Shown here: piece after piece, positions 1 through 8,880 of the stretch | How the letters are laid out: each line of letters opens with the position of its first letter | Numbering within the stretch: position 1 is the first letter of the stretch | Assembly: GCF_009617585.1 (NCBI RefSeq) | Contig: NZ_WIXI01000039.1 | Coordinates: 62,001-126,000, forward strand | DNA from: Endobacterium cereale | GTDB taxonomy: Bacteria > Pseudomonadota > Alphaproteobacteria > Rhizobiales > Rhizobiaceae | Length of the DNA stretch: 64,000 nt | Direction: 5' to 3' | Position numbers and translations under genes: made by a program | Notes under the pieces: generated by a model | Database searches by the model: none | The model's input: the letters and a program-made list of their open reading frames with translations, nothing else | What the model was told of the DNA's origin: nothing

Positions 1-219
1 AGGGGCTGAGGATACCGGGACACGGTCGAGGAGGGCCGCATCCGAAAAGTAGATTAGGCCTGCGTGTTTCTCCAAGTGATCGCCGAATTAAAGGTTTGAA
101 GAGGTTAGGCGTTGCAAACCCTATCGGTAATAATTCGATCGCTATGTCCAGCATTGTCGACTTGCCGGAGACTCTCGGGCCCGGCATACCGCGTCGCAGT
201 TGAGACAACGGAGGCTCAT

Positions 220-540
220 ATGCCAGGATATGGAAATCCCGCCGCGTCGGCAGCTAAGGGCAATTTGGCTGGCATGGCTGTTGTGGCTTCTGCAGGCGCG
301 GGACTGCTTATGGGCCTTGGTGAAGCTGCCAGTGCAGCAGGCGTGGCTCTGCGCGAACACAGGTATGTCAAGGCGTACAATACATCTCTGGATGCCGCCG
401 TGGCGCACGCATGCGAGATGGAAGATCTTGCTCGTGCCGCCGTGCAGTTAGTAGCCGAACTTGAGGCTGAAAATACCCGCCTCCGGATCGCGTGCACTCA
501 GAACCAGGAAGTCATCGAAGCGATGCTGGAGACCCTATGA
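220..540 (+). CDS. Hypothetical protein with hydrophobic segment and coiled coil (106 aa)
   Basis: I do not recognise this family. The ATG at 220 is preceded by GGAG at 210-213, which favours it over the longer open frame from 112. Residues 15-45 are rich in Ala and Gly and hydrophobic enough to form a membrane hairpin. Residues 65-106 are heptad-like and acidic, suggesting a coiled coil. The stop codon overlaps the next start in an ATGA arrangement, so the two genes are probably translationally coupled. A small membrane-associated protein is an inference from composition only. Confidence 0.5.
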   Translation: MPGYGNPAASAAKGNLAGMAVVASAGAGLLMGLGEAASAAGVALREHRYVKAYNTSLDAAVAHACEMEDLARAAVQLVAELEAENTRLRIACTQNQEVIEAMLETL

Positions 541-710
541 GAAATAGCGACTGGCAGCTACTTCGCCGTGAGTACGGCGATATCGCATATGAACATCCCG
601 AACACCACGCCGCGATGTTGGCTCTCATCAAAAGACCATTGCTCGTGGTGGACAACTTGAAACGGCGAGGATTGCCTGCCGAGCTGCCACTTCAGAAGCG
701 CATGCGGTGA
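537..710 (+). CDS. Hypothetical small basic protein (57 aa)
   Basis: This short frame starts inside the end of the preceding gene (ATGA overlap at 537-540), the usual sign of translational coupling. The product is basic at its C-terminus (KRRG and QKRMR) and has no recognised motif. It overlaps the tail of the oppositely directed gene at 692 by about 19 bases, so the two transcription units converge here. Assignment rests on the overlap and the absence of a better frame. Confidence 0.4.
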   Translation: MRNSDWQLLRREYGDIAYEHPEHHAAMLALIKRPLLVVDNLKRRGLPAELPLQKRMR

Positions 711-1282
711 GGGGAGGGGGTGAGCATCATATCCATCTTTGGGCTACGTAGATGGGCGTTAACCCGTCTCAAGACATGCTCGTGCCGGTTAAGCCTCTTA
801 CTGGGCGCTTCATCGATCGACGGCAAAGCACTGGCAAATTCCGGAACGCCGTGAATTCCATGGGCCTCGCAATTCATATACTTCCTGATTTTGCCGATGC
901 TAGCTGACGACAGTGCTCGCAGCGCGGCGTCGTCCAACTTGCGCAACGCGATACGAACGGAAGGGTCAAGCCGTGTGGGCAATGGCATCGTCGGCCTATC
1001 ACCCTTGTGTGCACGGCAAAACGCCATGACACTCTCCATCCCATCCCTGTCGAGCGCATGCACTGCGGTCTGACGCTGACGAGCCTCATGCAATTCGGCG
1101 AGCACATCTTCTTTTGTGTTCTCTGGTTCGAACGGCTTCGGTTTAAGGGGCCCGCTTCCGGTGAAACCCAACAGCTCCAGTGGGAATCTGAGCGCTGCAA
1201 CCCCAAAATCCCAAGACCACTTGCATAGACTTCCCATCATCGAAGCCGCAGCCGCCAAAGCTTTCGCAATCATTTTTAGCAT
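692..1282 (-). CDS. Hypothetical protein with N-terminal hydrophobic segment (196 aa)
   Basis: The ATG at 1282 has a strong ribosome binding site (GAGGGGAGA, then 4-5 bases), so I use it in place of the longer frame from 1336. The first 45 residues are hydrophobic and alanine-rich, possibly a signal anchor, followed by a proline-rich linker (PLKPKPFEPEN) and a charged helical domain of about 120 residues. I do not recognise the family. The gene converges with the small gene ending at 710, and its upstream side faces a gene-free stretch carrying a palindrome. Confidence 0.5.
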   Translation of the reverse strand: MLKMIAKALAAAASMMGSLCKWSWDFGVAALRFPLELLGFTGSGPLKPKPFEPENTKEDVLAELHEARQRQTAVHALDRDGMESVMAFCRAHKGDRPTMPLPTRLDPSVRIALRKLDDAALRALSSASIGKIRKYMNCEAHGIHGVPEFASALPSIDEAPSKRLNRHEHVLRRVNAHLRSPKMDMMLTPSPHRMRF

Positions 1283-1770
1283 CCAAATCTCCCCTCGTTG
1301 CTGCATTAAGATGAAGGCTATGGATGCATGGCACAAAATCCGTCGACCTCGTCCGGCTTAACCCTTGAAACCGGTCGAATTCATCATGCGGGAAAGCTTT
1401 CTCAGTAATGGTGACGTTATCCTGGATCGCAACAATCTGGGTGCCGATAATGAATGTTATCGGCACCCAGTCGCTCCCGCGGCCCATCGGTGTGTTTGGT
1501 AATCAAGGCTGCTCTACTACAGCAACTCAGATTTTCCTTATGCCGGGACGGACATTTGTCAGCGAATTTGTTTTAAAATCAAAGTAGTAGCTAAAAGCTA
1601 GGCAGTCGTGCGAGTTCGCAGGAAGCACGATGAGGGGATGGAGATTGTAGCGTATCACGCCCAGCGGACCCAACTCCCAATTCCGCTTGACCGCAGGTTG
1701 GCGAAAAATATCCCACCGTAGTCGGTCATCTCAAAATCAGCGTCTTCGGGCCTGTACTCGTGCGTCGCCC
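1283..1770. other. Gene-free stretch with one long palindrome
   Basis: About 490 bases with no convincing reading frame on either strand. It contains the perfect inverted repeat at 1437-1470 (separate entry) and presumably the promoter of the leftward gene starting at 1282. Nothing else recognisable was seen. Confidence 0.5.
1437..1470. repeat. Perfect 14-bp inverted repeat, Xer/dif-like geometry
   Basis: The arms CTGGGTGCCGATAA and TTATCGGCACCCAG are exact reverse complements separated by six bases (TGAATG). The inner 11-6-11 arrangement, GGTGCCGATAA then six bases then TTATCGGCACC, matches the layout of XerC/XerD sites such as cer and psi, which begin GGTGC and have a TTAT start on the second arm. 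There is no T-run, so a simple terminator is unlikely. An operator for a dimeric repressor is the main alternative. Confidence 0.5.
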
Positions 1771-2634
1771 TCACTCCTCTTGTACGGTCTGCAGGATCCA
1801 TGGCAATGAGGGGAGCTTTGTTATGTCCGGATAAATGGCATCGATCTGCGCCTGCAGCGCGGCGTAGACATACGGCAGTTGATCACCACGAAACGCAGCA
1901 TTGTGTGAGCGCAATGCGCTAAATTCACTCCGCCGCACTTTCAGCGTGCCACGTTGCAACTCAACGAACTCGAGCTCGTAGCCGCTATTCTCGCCGTTGA
2001 CATAACGGAACCGCAGCAGCCACTCGCCATCATCCGTTCTGCCGATCACCTCGACGTCGGAAACGGTGACCGGTGGCACGGAGAGATCGTCAGGTGACAA
2101 GAACGGCGTCCAGTCAAGACCTTCGAAGATTTCATCGAGGCTGTCTGCCAGGTCTATCTTTACTTCCGGATCCCACAGCATTAGCTGATGCGCAGCATGA
2201 AGGTATCGGTGGGCTGACTCGCAAACCCACGGGCGCGACCCGTCCTCGTCGCTCATTTTCCTGGCGCGAAGCCACAAATTATCTCCTGCATTGGCGAATT
2301 CTTGCGTGACGTCAAAAATTTCGATTGTGTCCTCGAAAGCGACCGAGCGTCGAACGCCAAACCGATCATAACCAGTAGGTGGCCTGTCGCCTTCATCAGG
2401 AAAGATAGCCTCCCAACAGCCGTAGCTGCGCCCATCGTCCAGCAACTGGCGCGCTCCAAGAATGGCGCGGGGGTGCACCAGGTGACGAAGTCTCGGTAGC
2501 GTGTGAGAAAGAGCGATGGCCAATGTCGGGCCGGATGCTTCGATCGTGACCTCATCGTATTTGCCGAAATACGTAAAGCTCGAAGGCGCATAGCGGGAGT
2601 GTAGACGAGGGTGATTCAACTTCTTCCGGGGCAA
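1771..2634 (-). CDS. Hypothetical protein (287 aa; start uncertain)
   Basis: A long leftward frame with normal codon use and no motif I recognise. The product is acidic with many aromatic residues and looks globular and soluble. The frame opens only with TTG at 2634 and lacks a good ribosome binding site. In another frame an ATG at about 2672 begins a peptide (MTDTLNPIRTSAFAPEE) that runs into this region, so an N-terminal frameshift or sequencing error is possible. It is followed upstream by another leftward unknown gene. Confidence 0.5.
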   Translation of the reverse strand: MPRKKLNHPRLHSRYAPSSFTYFGKYDEVTIEASGPTLAIALSHTLPRLRHLVHPRAILGARQLLDDGRSYGCWEAIFPDEGDRPPTGYDRFGVRRSVAFEDTIEIFDVTQEFANAGDNLWLRARKMSDEDGSRPWVCESAHRYLHAAHQLMLWDPEVKIDLADSLDEIFEGLDWTPFLSPDDLSVPPVTVSDVEVIGRTDDGEWLLRFRYVNGENSGYELEFVELQRGTLKVRRSEFSALRSHNAAFRGDQLPYVYAALQAQIDAIYPDITKLPSLPWILQTVQEE

Positions 2635-2756
2635 AGGCAGAGGTGCGGATTGGATTGAGAGTATCGGTCATCGTGTGCTTCTTTTGTACCAATTGATATA
2701 GGTGGGCGGTGCAGGCGTCATGTCGTCAGCACCGCGATGCGGCAAAATTTATGACC

Positions 2757-3536
2757 TTACCGGCGTGCGGTTAGGGTGTCGGTCACCCAGTCGCTTTGAT
2801 CCCTGTTACGATCATGAGAGAAACGGCTGCCAGCGAGAGCAAGATCGATGTCAGCCAGCGAGGTCTCCGATGTTTCGAACATTTCCGCGTTTCGCGCAGC
2901 CTCCGCCGAAGCCAAGCTGACAAGGTGACTGATCCGGCTAAGGTCAGATGCCTTGTTTCTTGCTGCCGTCTTCGCCAATCGGTCAAGGATACTATCATAG
3001 GCAGATTTCGCCTTAAGGGCTGCAACCGCCATTTTGAGTTTCTCAATGACCATCTCGCCGACGTCATCCCTCACGTCATTGCTATCGAGCCCGTCAACGG
3101 ATGCGGCTTTCGTCACAGCCTGAAGCCAACCGTCGTCGCCATAATCGAGATGCGCGTCGGTGGTCACAAGATCGAGGTCAACGTCCACCCATTCGAGCGT
3201 CTCATGGACGACAATTTGATCGACGCTGATTGAGAACGCCACATGCATTGCGGGCGTGCTTCCACCGATGTCAGCACAAAAGTGTGCTCCTACGATCTCG
3301 ATACGGTCGGCCAACGGCGAGCGCAGTTTGACGTCTACAGGGGCATGATAGCTGTCCACCGATAGTTCAGAATAATCTGCAGCATCATCGACGTCTTTGT
3401 TTCGAGAAACAGAGCAGTAATGATCGAAGGCATCACTGTCATCTTGCGCGTGACCAGCGTTTTGGCTGGGGTCGGGGCCGGTAAGGGTTGAGGACTTCAG
3501 ATCTACGGGGCTAGTTTTCTTCGGTGCAATGGCCAT
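2757..3536 (-). CDS. Hypothetical acidic protein (259 aa)
   Basis: The ATG at 3536 is preceded by AAAGGAA with reasonable spacing and is preferred to the longer frame from 3605. Residues 1-60 are polar and disordered in appearance (MAIAPKKTSPVDL start). The middle is rich in Asp and Val, and residues 165-240 look helical. No catalytic motif or family was recognised. It lies in a leftward series of unknown genes with short gaps, so co-transcription is plausible but not proven. Confidence 0.5.
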   Translation of the reverse strand: MAIAPKKTSPVDLKSSTLTGPDPSQNAGHAQDDSDAFDHYCSVSRNKDVDDAADYSELSVDSYHAPVDVKLRSPLADRIEIVGAHFCADIGGSTPAMHVAFSISVDQIVVHETLEWVDVDLDLVTTDAHLDYGDDGWLQAVTKAASVDGLDSNDVRDDVGEMVIEKLKMAVAALKAKSAYDSILDRLAKTAARNKASDLSRISHLVSLASAEAARNAEMFETSETSLADIDLALAGSRFSHDRNRDQSDWVTDTLTARR

Positions 3537-3705
3537 TATCGTGTTCCTTTGATTAACTGGCTTGCCGGACGGCAAAAATCGGGCGCAAAAGTTCCATGCG
3601 CCCATCGACCGCCATCAAGGAGATGGCGTTAAATAGAAGCATCGGGGATGTCAGGTGAGGGGAGGTCGATGGCCGGCGCGGTGTGTCCCGCTGGAACCAG
3701 ATGTT

Positions 3706-4188
3706 CTAGTCCGCGTTGTCGTTGGCAGCGAAGGGACGTACCTTTTTCATCGTCGCAGCGCTTGTAACGAGCCGCTCAAGTGTTTTCTCGGCGACATTGG
3801 TGGCGATCATAGTCGTGGTATCATCAATGAGCTTTTCGACGCCGATTGAGCGCCCGGTTCGATCGTTGATTTCGATCAGAGCCATGAGCACAAGCACTAG
3901 GGGCTCGCATTCAAAGCTAGTGGCCACATCCCGCAGGCTTGCCCCAGGTGCGATGGGCAAAACCACGTCGATGTAATTAGACTCGTACTCGCCCTTGCAA
4001 AGAACAACTTCATAGCGGTTGACCAAGACGTGCAGGTTGTTATCGAGCATTGGCTTCGCGACCAAATCGCTCGACTGATTCAGGATCCACGCGGTGAAAT
4101 CTTTCACGGCATCTGCCCGATCGCGAACATAGGGGTATCCGACATCGTCCGTGACCCGGAATCCATAGATATTGTCGAGATAACTCAT
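3706..4188 (-). CDS. Hypothetical protein (160 aa)
   Basis: The ATG at 4188 sits nine bases after a GGAG and is chosen over the GTG at 4203. The product has no signal peptide or membrane segment. A central stretch around residues 88-107 is hydrophobic (LRDVATSFECEPLVLVLMAL) and the C-terminus is basic, ending AANDNAD. It is the first gene of the leftward group facing the AT-rich gap at 4189-4533. I do not recognise the family. Confidence 0.5.
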   Translation of the reverse strand: MSYLDNIYGFRVTDDVGYPYVRDRADAVKDFTAWILNQSSDLVAKPMLDNNLHVLVNRYEVVLCKGEYESNYIDVVLPIAPGASLRDVATSFECEPLVLVLMALIEINDRTGRSIGVEKLIDDTTTMIATNVAEKTLERLVTSAATMKKVRPFAANDNAD

Positions 4189-4533
4189 GTGTCGGCACTC
4201 CACGCAATGTTCGTCTCACCGATCAACCAACCGGCATGTTCAAATGCTGTCGTGCATCGAAATCCCCGTCAACAACTAATATCCGAAATCAGCCAAATAA
4301 CTCTCGTCAATTCGCACGAGGAGCACTTGTAGAAGTACAGAATCGCGATCCAAACATTTGATTGTTTTGTTAAACTTTTAAATGACACTCAACTGTCGAA
4401 ATAACACTTTTCGTTCAAACCATTTTTCGTGAATATATACTGGAAATTTCGCAATCTCGGGCTCACCGTATTATTGCGAGGGCAGAGAATTTGCCCACGG
4501 CTCATATGCTCAGTGAAGCGCAAGGATCACCCC
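4189..4533. promoter_or_regulatory. Divergent intergenic region, AT-rich
   Basis: This gap separates a leftward gene (start 4188) from a rightward gene (start 4534). The part from about 4340 to 4440 is clearly AT-rich against its surroundings and should hold one or both promoters. I could not pick a -35/-10 pair with confidence. Confidence 0.35.
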
Positions 4534-4980
4534 GTGACGACGAAATCCAAAGCCGTTCCCGCAGTTGCAGCCCCCACCAGAAGTGCCGTTGGACTACGCG
4601 GCAGCCTCAACGGCTGGACGAATGAAGAGCATCGCGATGCCCTTAAAAAAGCACTGGTCGGCACCCGTTATCATTTCACTCGAGACGGCGAACTTGTCCT
4701 GCTATCGCACCTGATGCAGGTCGCCGACGTGCACCTCGGCTGGCTCGACGCAAAACAATACGCGAGATTCAAGATTCGCATGGAGCTTGAAGAAGGAAAC
4801 ACAGTCTGGTCGGACGAAATCGTGCAATGGAAAGATATTGAAACGGGTATTTTTTCGGCGGGCAGCAGTTCCCAGCAGACCGTAACTACGTTGCTGAAGG
4901 TTGCACATGCGATTGACGCCGAACTTGAGGACGTTACCAGGGAAATTTTCCAGCAATTGGAAGCGGAGCTTCCGCGCTAG
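4534..4980 (+). CDS. Hypothetical protein (148 aa)
   Basis: GTG at 4534 follows AAGGA by seven bases and marks a sharp change to normal coding composition, so I prefer it to the ATG at 4429. The first 25 residues are rich in Lys, Ala and Pro and look disordered. The rest is a compact acidic domain with regularly spaced tryptophans. No family was recognised. It stands alone, divergent from the leftward group upstream. Confidence 0.45.
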   Translation: MTTKSKAVPAVAAPTRSAVGLRGSLNGWTNEEHRDALKKALVGTRYHFTRDGELVLLSHLMQVADVHLGWLDAKQYARFKIRMELEEGNTVWSDEIVQWKDIETGIFSAGSSSQQTVTTLLKVAHAIDAELEDVTREIFQQLEAELPR

Positions 4981-5083
4981 ATCCGAATACATCACGTGAT
5001 CGATTGAACCGGTGCCCTGGATGACTGTTGCGCTTTGCAGGATCGGCAACAGCCAGATTTTGCAATGATTGGTGAGGCGGTCC

Positions 5084-5194
5084 ATGCCGACGATGGAAAC
5101 AACCGCGACAATGTCGGCGGCGAAAAATCCCGACAGGGCAACGACCTATGACAAGCGCAAGGCCATCGATGGAAATCTAGGACGTACTCCTTAA
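5084..5194 (+). CDS. Possible small protein (36 aa)
   Basis: A short frame beginning ATGCCGACG with a GTGAGG-like sequence upstream. The peptide is polar, with several threonines near the start and a basic patch (YDKRKAIDG). Nothing but the open frame and weak ribosome binding site supports it. It precedes another weakly supported rightward frame. Confidence 0.2.
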   Translation: MPTMETTATMSAAKNPDRATTYDKRKAIDGNLGRTP

Positions 5195-5202
5195 GTTCCG
5201 GC

Positions 5203-5469
5203 TTGGTCGCGAACGGCTATCTACCATGGTTCGACGACATGCAGGCCTACGATCTCCATCGCCACGCAACACAGGTGGTGGCGATGATGCGTTCAATGGG
5301 CCTTGAGAGCGTACGCGCGAAGATTTCTGCGCATGAGCTCTCAAAGTTTGCCGTCGAGTGTGTCGTGGAGGCTATTTCCCTAATCAGCCAGCCTTGCGGG
5401 CACGCTGACGGCGCTCACGGCGTTCGCGGTCTCGTTCACGCTTCCGCTCGTTCGCAATCGCGAGCTTAA
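5203..5469 (+). CDS. Possible hypothetical protein (88 aa)
   Basis: A frame opening with TTG at 5203. Residues 1-62 have plausible protein composition (YLPWFDDMQAYDLHRH near the start). The last 28 residues overlap the C-terminal codons of the methyltransferase on the other strand and look like antisense sequence, so the true gene may be shorter or decayed. No family recognised. Confidence 0.25.
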   Translation: MVANGYLPWFDDMQAYDLHRHATQVVAMMRSMGLESVRAKISAHELSKFAVECVVEAISLISQPCGHADGAHGVRGLVHASARSQSRA

Positions 5470-7681
5470 CCTCAAGGTGCACCGGCACCTGAAACTTTCC
5501 GCTGGATACGGCTTGCGCAAATAGCTTCTGGTGCGCATCACCAAGCGGGAGGTCGAGTTCAGCGGCAGCCTGCCACGCCGGCTCATGAGAAGTCGTAAGT
5601 TGCGACGGGCGCGCGTGGCCAGTTGCCTCGATCACCGCCTGCGACAGGTTACGCTCATAGTTTACAGGCTCACCCGTCAGTGCCTCACGAACAGCAAGGC
5701 CGATGGCGCAAGCGAGGATAGGTGGAAACGCATTGGCGATCTGGCGACGCTGTTCCGTCGTAGAGCCTTGGAATTCCCATCGCGACGGGAAACCTTGAAG
5801 CTTTGCCCCCATCTCCAGCGTCAATCTCGGCATTTGATCGACCGGATCATCGGCTGTAGGCGCATGGTCGGCCAGAGTGTCCGCGCGAACTCCGAGCGCT
5901 AGCCAGTCATTAATCTGCTTAAAGGACGCGAAACCCTGACGTCTAGCCTCATCCGATCCACCAACGATCGTGGGGCCTGGACGATTGGCTTGATCGGCCC
6001 ATTGACGTGCACCGGTCCAGCCGTTGGCCGCCATCAGATCGTAAAGTGCCTCTCCGAGGGTTACTGCGACCGGAGTAAGGATCGGTGGCATTTTGAAACG
6101 ACTGAGCAATCCATCGCGCATTGCCACCAGCACCAGACGGGGCCGCGTCTGCCCGAGGCCGTAATCAGCCGCTCTGAGCGCAAACATCTGCGCATCGTAT
6201 CCAGCGGCGTGGAGTTCCGCCAAAATGCGCGCACGGTACACTGCGTTGTTGCGGTTTCCAAAGCCGCTGACATTTTCAAGTACGACAGCTTTCGGCTGGA
6301 TCTGCTTAATGATCTCTACCGAATAAGCGAACAGATCTCGCTCGTCGGCTTCACCGGCGCGGTTGCCGAGTGTGGAATGCGGCTGGCAGGGAACGCCGCC
6401 GGCAAAAAGATCAACCTTGCCGATGTACCGCTCATAGTTGAATGTCTTCACGTCGTCGAAGAATACCGGCCCGATCTGGCGATTGTGAACGAGCGTTTGA
6501 ATCGCGTAGGGGTCACGCTCAACCAAGCCGATCGATGAAAATCCTGCGGCATGAATTCCGAGTGCTGCTCCGCCTGCCCCGCTGCAAATTTCAAAAGACG
6601 TCAGCGCCGGACGCATCTCATCCTTGTCATGAGCATAGTACCTGTCAGCTTCATCCGCTTCCGTTGGGTAGTTTAGATCGATGAGATACTGCTCGGTCAG
6701 AGCTGGAAGATGACTGACGTCAACTTCGGCCAGCCAGGCGAGGGCCGCGATCATGCGTAGCTCAATATGGCCATAATCATGCGTTGTGATTTCCGCGATC
6801 AGATACTCATCCTGTGCCAATAGGACGAGGGCATGTCGGACCTTGGCAAGGCTCTGCGCATTATCGGCAGGATCCGCCCGGTCCCAGCTAGAGATGGACA
6901 GCATCTGATCGGAAAACAGGGCGTCAAAGGTCGCAAGCAGCATCGTGGCCGAGCGCACTGCCGCCTGCCTCAAGAAAGCTTCCCGGCGCTCCATGTTTGC
7001 CCAATTAAGGCGGAAATAGGCGAGGGACAGGGCTCGCACGAGGCGCGACAAGTTCGTTTTGAATTCCGCGAGCTGGGATGCAGCGGTCATCGTCACGAGG
7101 CGCTTCAGCCTTCTGCTCCGATCCGCCCGCAGCATTTCCGGATTTGCCGCGTCGCGACGCTTCGTCATTTGTTTTAGATCGGACGGATGAAGGATACGGC
7201 CGGCCTCGATCAAGACGTTGGCTTCTTCCCGGATGAGGGCTGGAGACCGGACCAAGGCAGCAATCATTTCAGCCGACACGCGATTGGCCGCGTAGGTTAT
7301 TGCGTCTGCCTCTGACAGATCGCTGGACTTCAACAGTCTGACGGCTTCCGCCCGCGATATCGACCATTCACAATGCATGATTGCCAGCTGATGTGACCTT
7401 TGCGGTACAAGTTCGCGCAGCCGACGGACACGGTCGAGGAGCTCGAGATACGCATTCGTTTGCGTGGCCCTGACCTTCTCTGCTTTCACCTTCAAGGCGA
7501 CCAGTGCGATATCGCGCAGCCGGATGACGTCCTCTTCAATCGGCTGTTCTGCGAAATTCTGGATAGGGGCCGGAATATCGCCGAGTCGTTCAGCAACGAT
7601 CTCCTCACCGGGTTGAACACCGATGTTGACGTGCTGATCGAGTTCGTCCTGGTGATGAGTGTCAGTTGGCGTGTCCGGCAT
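5384..7681 (-). CDS. C5-cytosine DNA methyltransferase with long N-terminal extension (765 aa)
   Basis: Transfers methyl from S-adenosylmethionine to C5 of cytosine in DNA. The C-terminal half has the family motifs in order: FEICSGAGG (363-371, motif I), PCQ with the catalytic Cys (431-433, motif IV), ENV (469-471, motif VI) and QTRPR (511-515, motif VIII), followed by a GGSD segment and a C-terminal motif X-like helix. The first 360 residues are an extra helical domain I do not recognise. GGGGGA precedes the ATG by eight bases. No restriction endonuclease gene is visible beside it, so it may be an orphan methyltransferase acting in regulation or anti-restriction. Confidence 0.9.
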   Translation of the reverse strand: MPDTPTDTHHQDELDQHVNIGVQPGEEIVAERLGDIPAPIQNFAEQPIEEDVIRLRDIALVALKVKAEKVRATQTNAYLELLDRVRRLRELVPQRSHQLAIMHCEWSISRAEAVRLLKSSDLSEADAITYAANRVSAEMIAALVRSPALIREEANVLIEAGRILHPSDLKQMTKRRDAANPEMLRADRSRRLKRLVTMTAASQLAEFKTNLSRLVRALSLAYFRLNWANMERREAFLRQAAVRSATMLLATFDALFSDQMLSISSWDRADPADNAQSLAKVRHALVLLAQDEYLIAEITTHDYGHIELRMIAALAWLAEVDVSHLPALTEQYLIDLNYPTEADEADRYYAHDKDEMRPALTSFEICSGAGGAALGIHAAGFSSIGLVERDPYAIQTLVHNRQIGPVFFDDVKTFNYERYIGKVDLFAGGVPCQPHSTLGNRAGEADERDLFAYSVEIIKQIQPKAVVLENVSGFGNRNNAVYRARILAELHAAGYDAQMFALRAADYGLGQTRPRLVLVAMRDGLLSRFKMPPILTPVAVTLGEALYDLMAANGWTGARQWADQANRPGPTIVGGSDEARRQGFASFKQINDWLALGVRADTLADHAPTADDPVDQMPRLTLEMGAKLQGFPSRWEFQGSTTEQRRQIANAFPPILACAIGLAVREALTGEPVNYERNLSQAVIEATGHARPSQLTTSHEPAWQAAAELDLPLGDAHQKLFAQAVSSGKFQVPVHLEVKLAIANERKRERDRERRERRQRARKAG

Positions 7682-7721
7682 CGAAAAAATCCCCCATTGA
7701 TACGGGATCTCTCATGCCCGG

Positions 7722-7907
7722 TCAGTCGTTTAAGTCGTGTGAGCCAAGACGAGACAATTGTAACGATTTGAACCATTGGCGACTTCGGACGTCGCTGCCC
7801 TTTATGTGATTGCACCGCGTGGACAATGTTATCCAGCTCGATGTTTTGCTCATCGTGGCTTCGTTCTCTTGTAAAGTGAAACCACCAGAGAAACCGGTGC
7901 CGCTCAT
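7722..7907 (-). CDS. Small hypothetical protein upstream of the methyltransferase (61 aa)
   Basis: The ATG at 7907 has one of the best ribosome binding sites in this part of the window (AAAGGAG then four bases). The product begins MSGTGFSGGF, is polar and ends LGSHDLND. It finishes 40 bases before the methyltransferase start, on the same strand, so the two are likely co-transcribed. Function unknown; a regulator or leader protein for the methyltransferase is only a guess. Confidence 0.45.
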   Translation of the reverse strand: MSGTGFSGGFTLQENEATMSKTSSWITLSTRCNHIKGSDVRSRQWFKSLQLSRLGSHDLND

Positions 7908-7999
7908 AAATCTCCTTTGATACACATATTCTATAGCTGGCCAAATTGTGATTGGAGATGGCCAGCTGCTGCCTGCGAAGTTTCGCTCAGGCGCTAAAG

Positions 8000-8018
8000 A
8001 GGCGAGGCGAGGCGAGGG
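8000..8018. repeat. Short GAGGC tandem repeat
   Basis: Three to four copies of the 5-base unit GAGGC/GGCGA lie in the gap between the 61-residue gene and the gene ending at 8041. Such a tract can vary in copy number by slippage. It is outside any assigned reading frame. Confidence 0.5.
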
Positions 8019-8040
8019 GGCTAGTTGCTTCAAAGTGCTA

Positions 8041-8880
8041 TCACAAGCTTGCCGCCAACCTGGGAGTGAGTTCGTAGCCTGCGGACCGCGCGACATCGGT
8101 CATACGGCGGAGGAAATAGTTCTCCAGATCAAGGATGATCGCTGGAGGAACAGTTCTACGGCTGGAGCGCTTCCTGTATGACGCTATGGTCGAGCGTCTC
8201 GATCCAGTGATCGCTGCTGCTTTCGCTAAATCCAGCCCGCATACGTCGAGCAGGTGTGCGAGCTTCGCGTGCGAGTTATTCGGACCGCACTCCACACCGT
8301 AGAACGACGACCGGTCAATCTTTGGTGGCTCGATCACTGGCCGCGTTGCAAAGTGTTGCACATCACCAAGAGCATCCGCAATGTCCGACACCCAGTCGAC
8401 GACATGTTCGACATGATGCTCAAGCTCCTGGCCAAGATGCGACAGTTCATCAGCGATTCTTTGAACATTTATATCGCCGCGAACGCCCGCGCTTGCCTGA
8501 GATTGAAGCAGCGCAAGCTTGTATCGATAGCTATCAGCAAGCTTCAGATAAGCGAGCTCGACTTCCAGCTTTTCAAACAACATATCTGGAATGCATTCGA
8601 AAATCTGATCGTTGCCCAATTCCTCATCCGAAATCTCAGCTTGGAGGGCAAATTTCCAGAACTCCTCATCGTCGTGAGGCCAATCGTCGGGGCATTCCTG
8701 GTTAAGGTACCGGTCCTCGGGGTCGACCATGCCGAAGTCTGCGTCGAGATATTCAAATGCGTCGGTGATGTGATGCTCACCAGTCCAGACGCCGAATATT
8801 ATTTTACGCATACCTTCAGGGTTGATCGAAATCCTAGCGTCGCGAACATCGATTACGTCTACGATTCTCTGAAACATCAA
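8041..8880 (-). CDS. Hypothetical protein with C-terminal HTH-like segment (279 aa)
   Basis: Leftward gene whose start overlaps the stop of the preceding gene (ATG at 8880, shared TGATG), implying translational coupling. Residues 1-100 are acidic, 100-175 are helical with heptad character, and residues 212-250 contain a segment (LAKAAAITGSRRSTIASYR) that resembles a helix-turn-helix, the second helix being rich in Ser, Arg and Tyr. A DNA-binding role is inferred from that segment alone. I do not recognise the family. Confidence 0.5.
   Translation of the reverse strand: MMFQRIVDVIDVRDARISINPEGMRKIIFGVWTGEHHITDAFEYLDADFGMVDPEDRYLNQECPDDWPHDDEEFWKFALQAEISDEELGNDQIFECIPDMLFEKLEVELAYLKLADSYRYKLALLQSQASAGVRGDINVQRIADELSHLGQELEHHVEHVVDWVSDIADALGDVQHFATRPVIEPPKIDRSSFYGVECGPNNSHAKLAHLLDVCGLDLAKAAAITGSRRSTIASYRKRSSRRTVPPAIILDLENYFLRRMTDVARSAGYELTPRLAASL

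Noticed and set aside
1556..1570. String TTGTCAGCGAATTTG shared with 24.75 kb
   Set aside because: A single 15-base match in otherwise unrelated sequence, coding in one place and not in the other.
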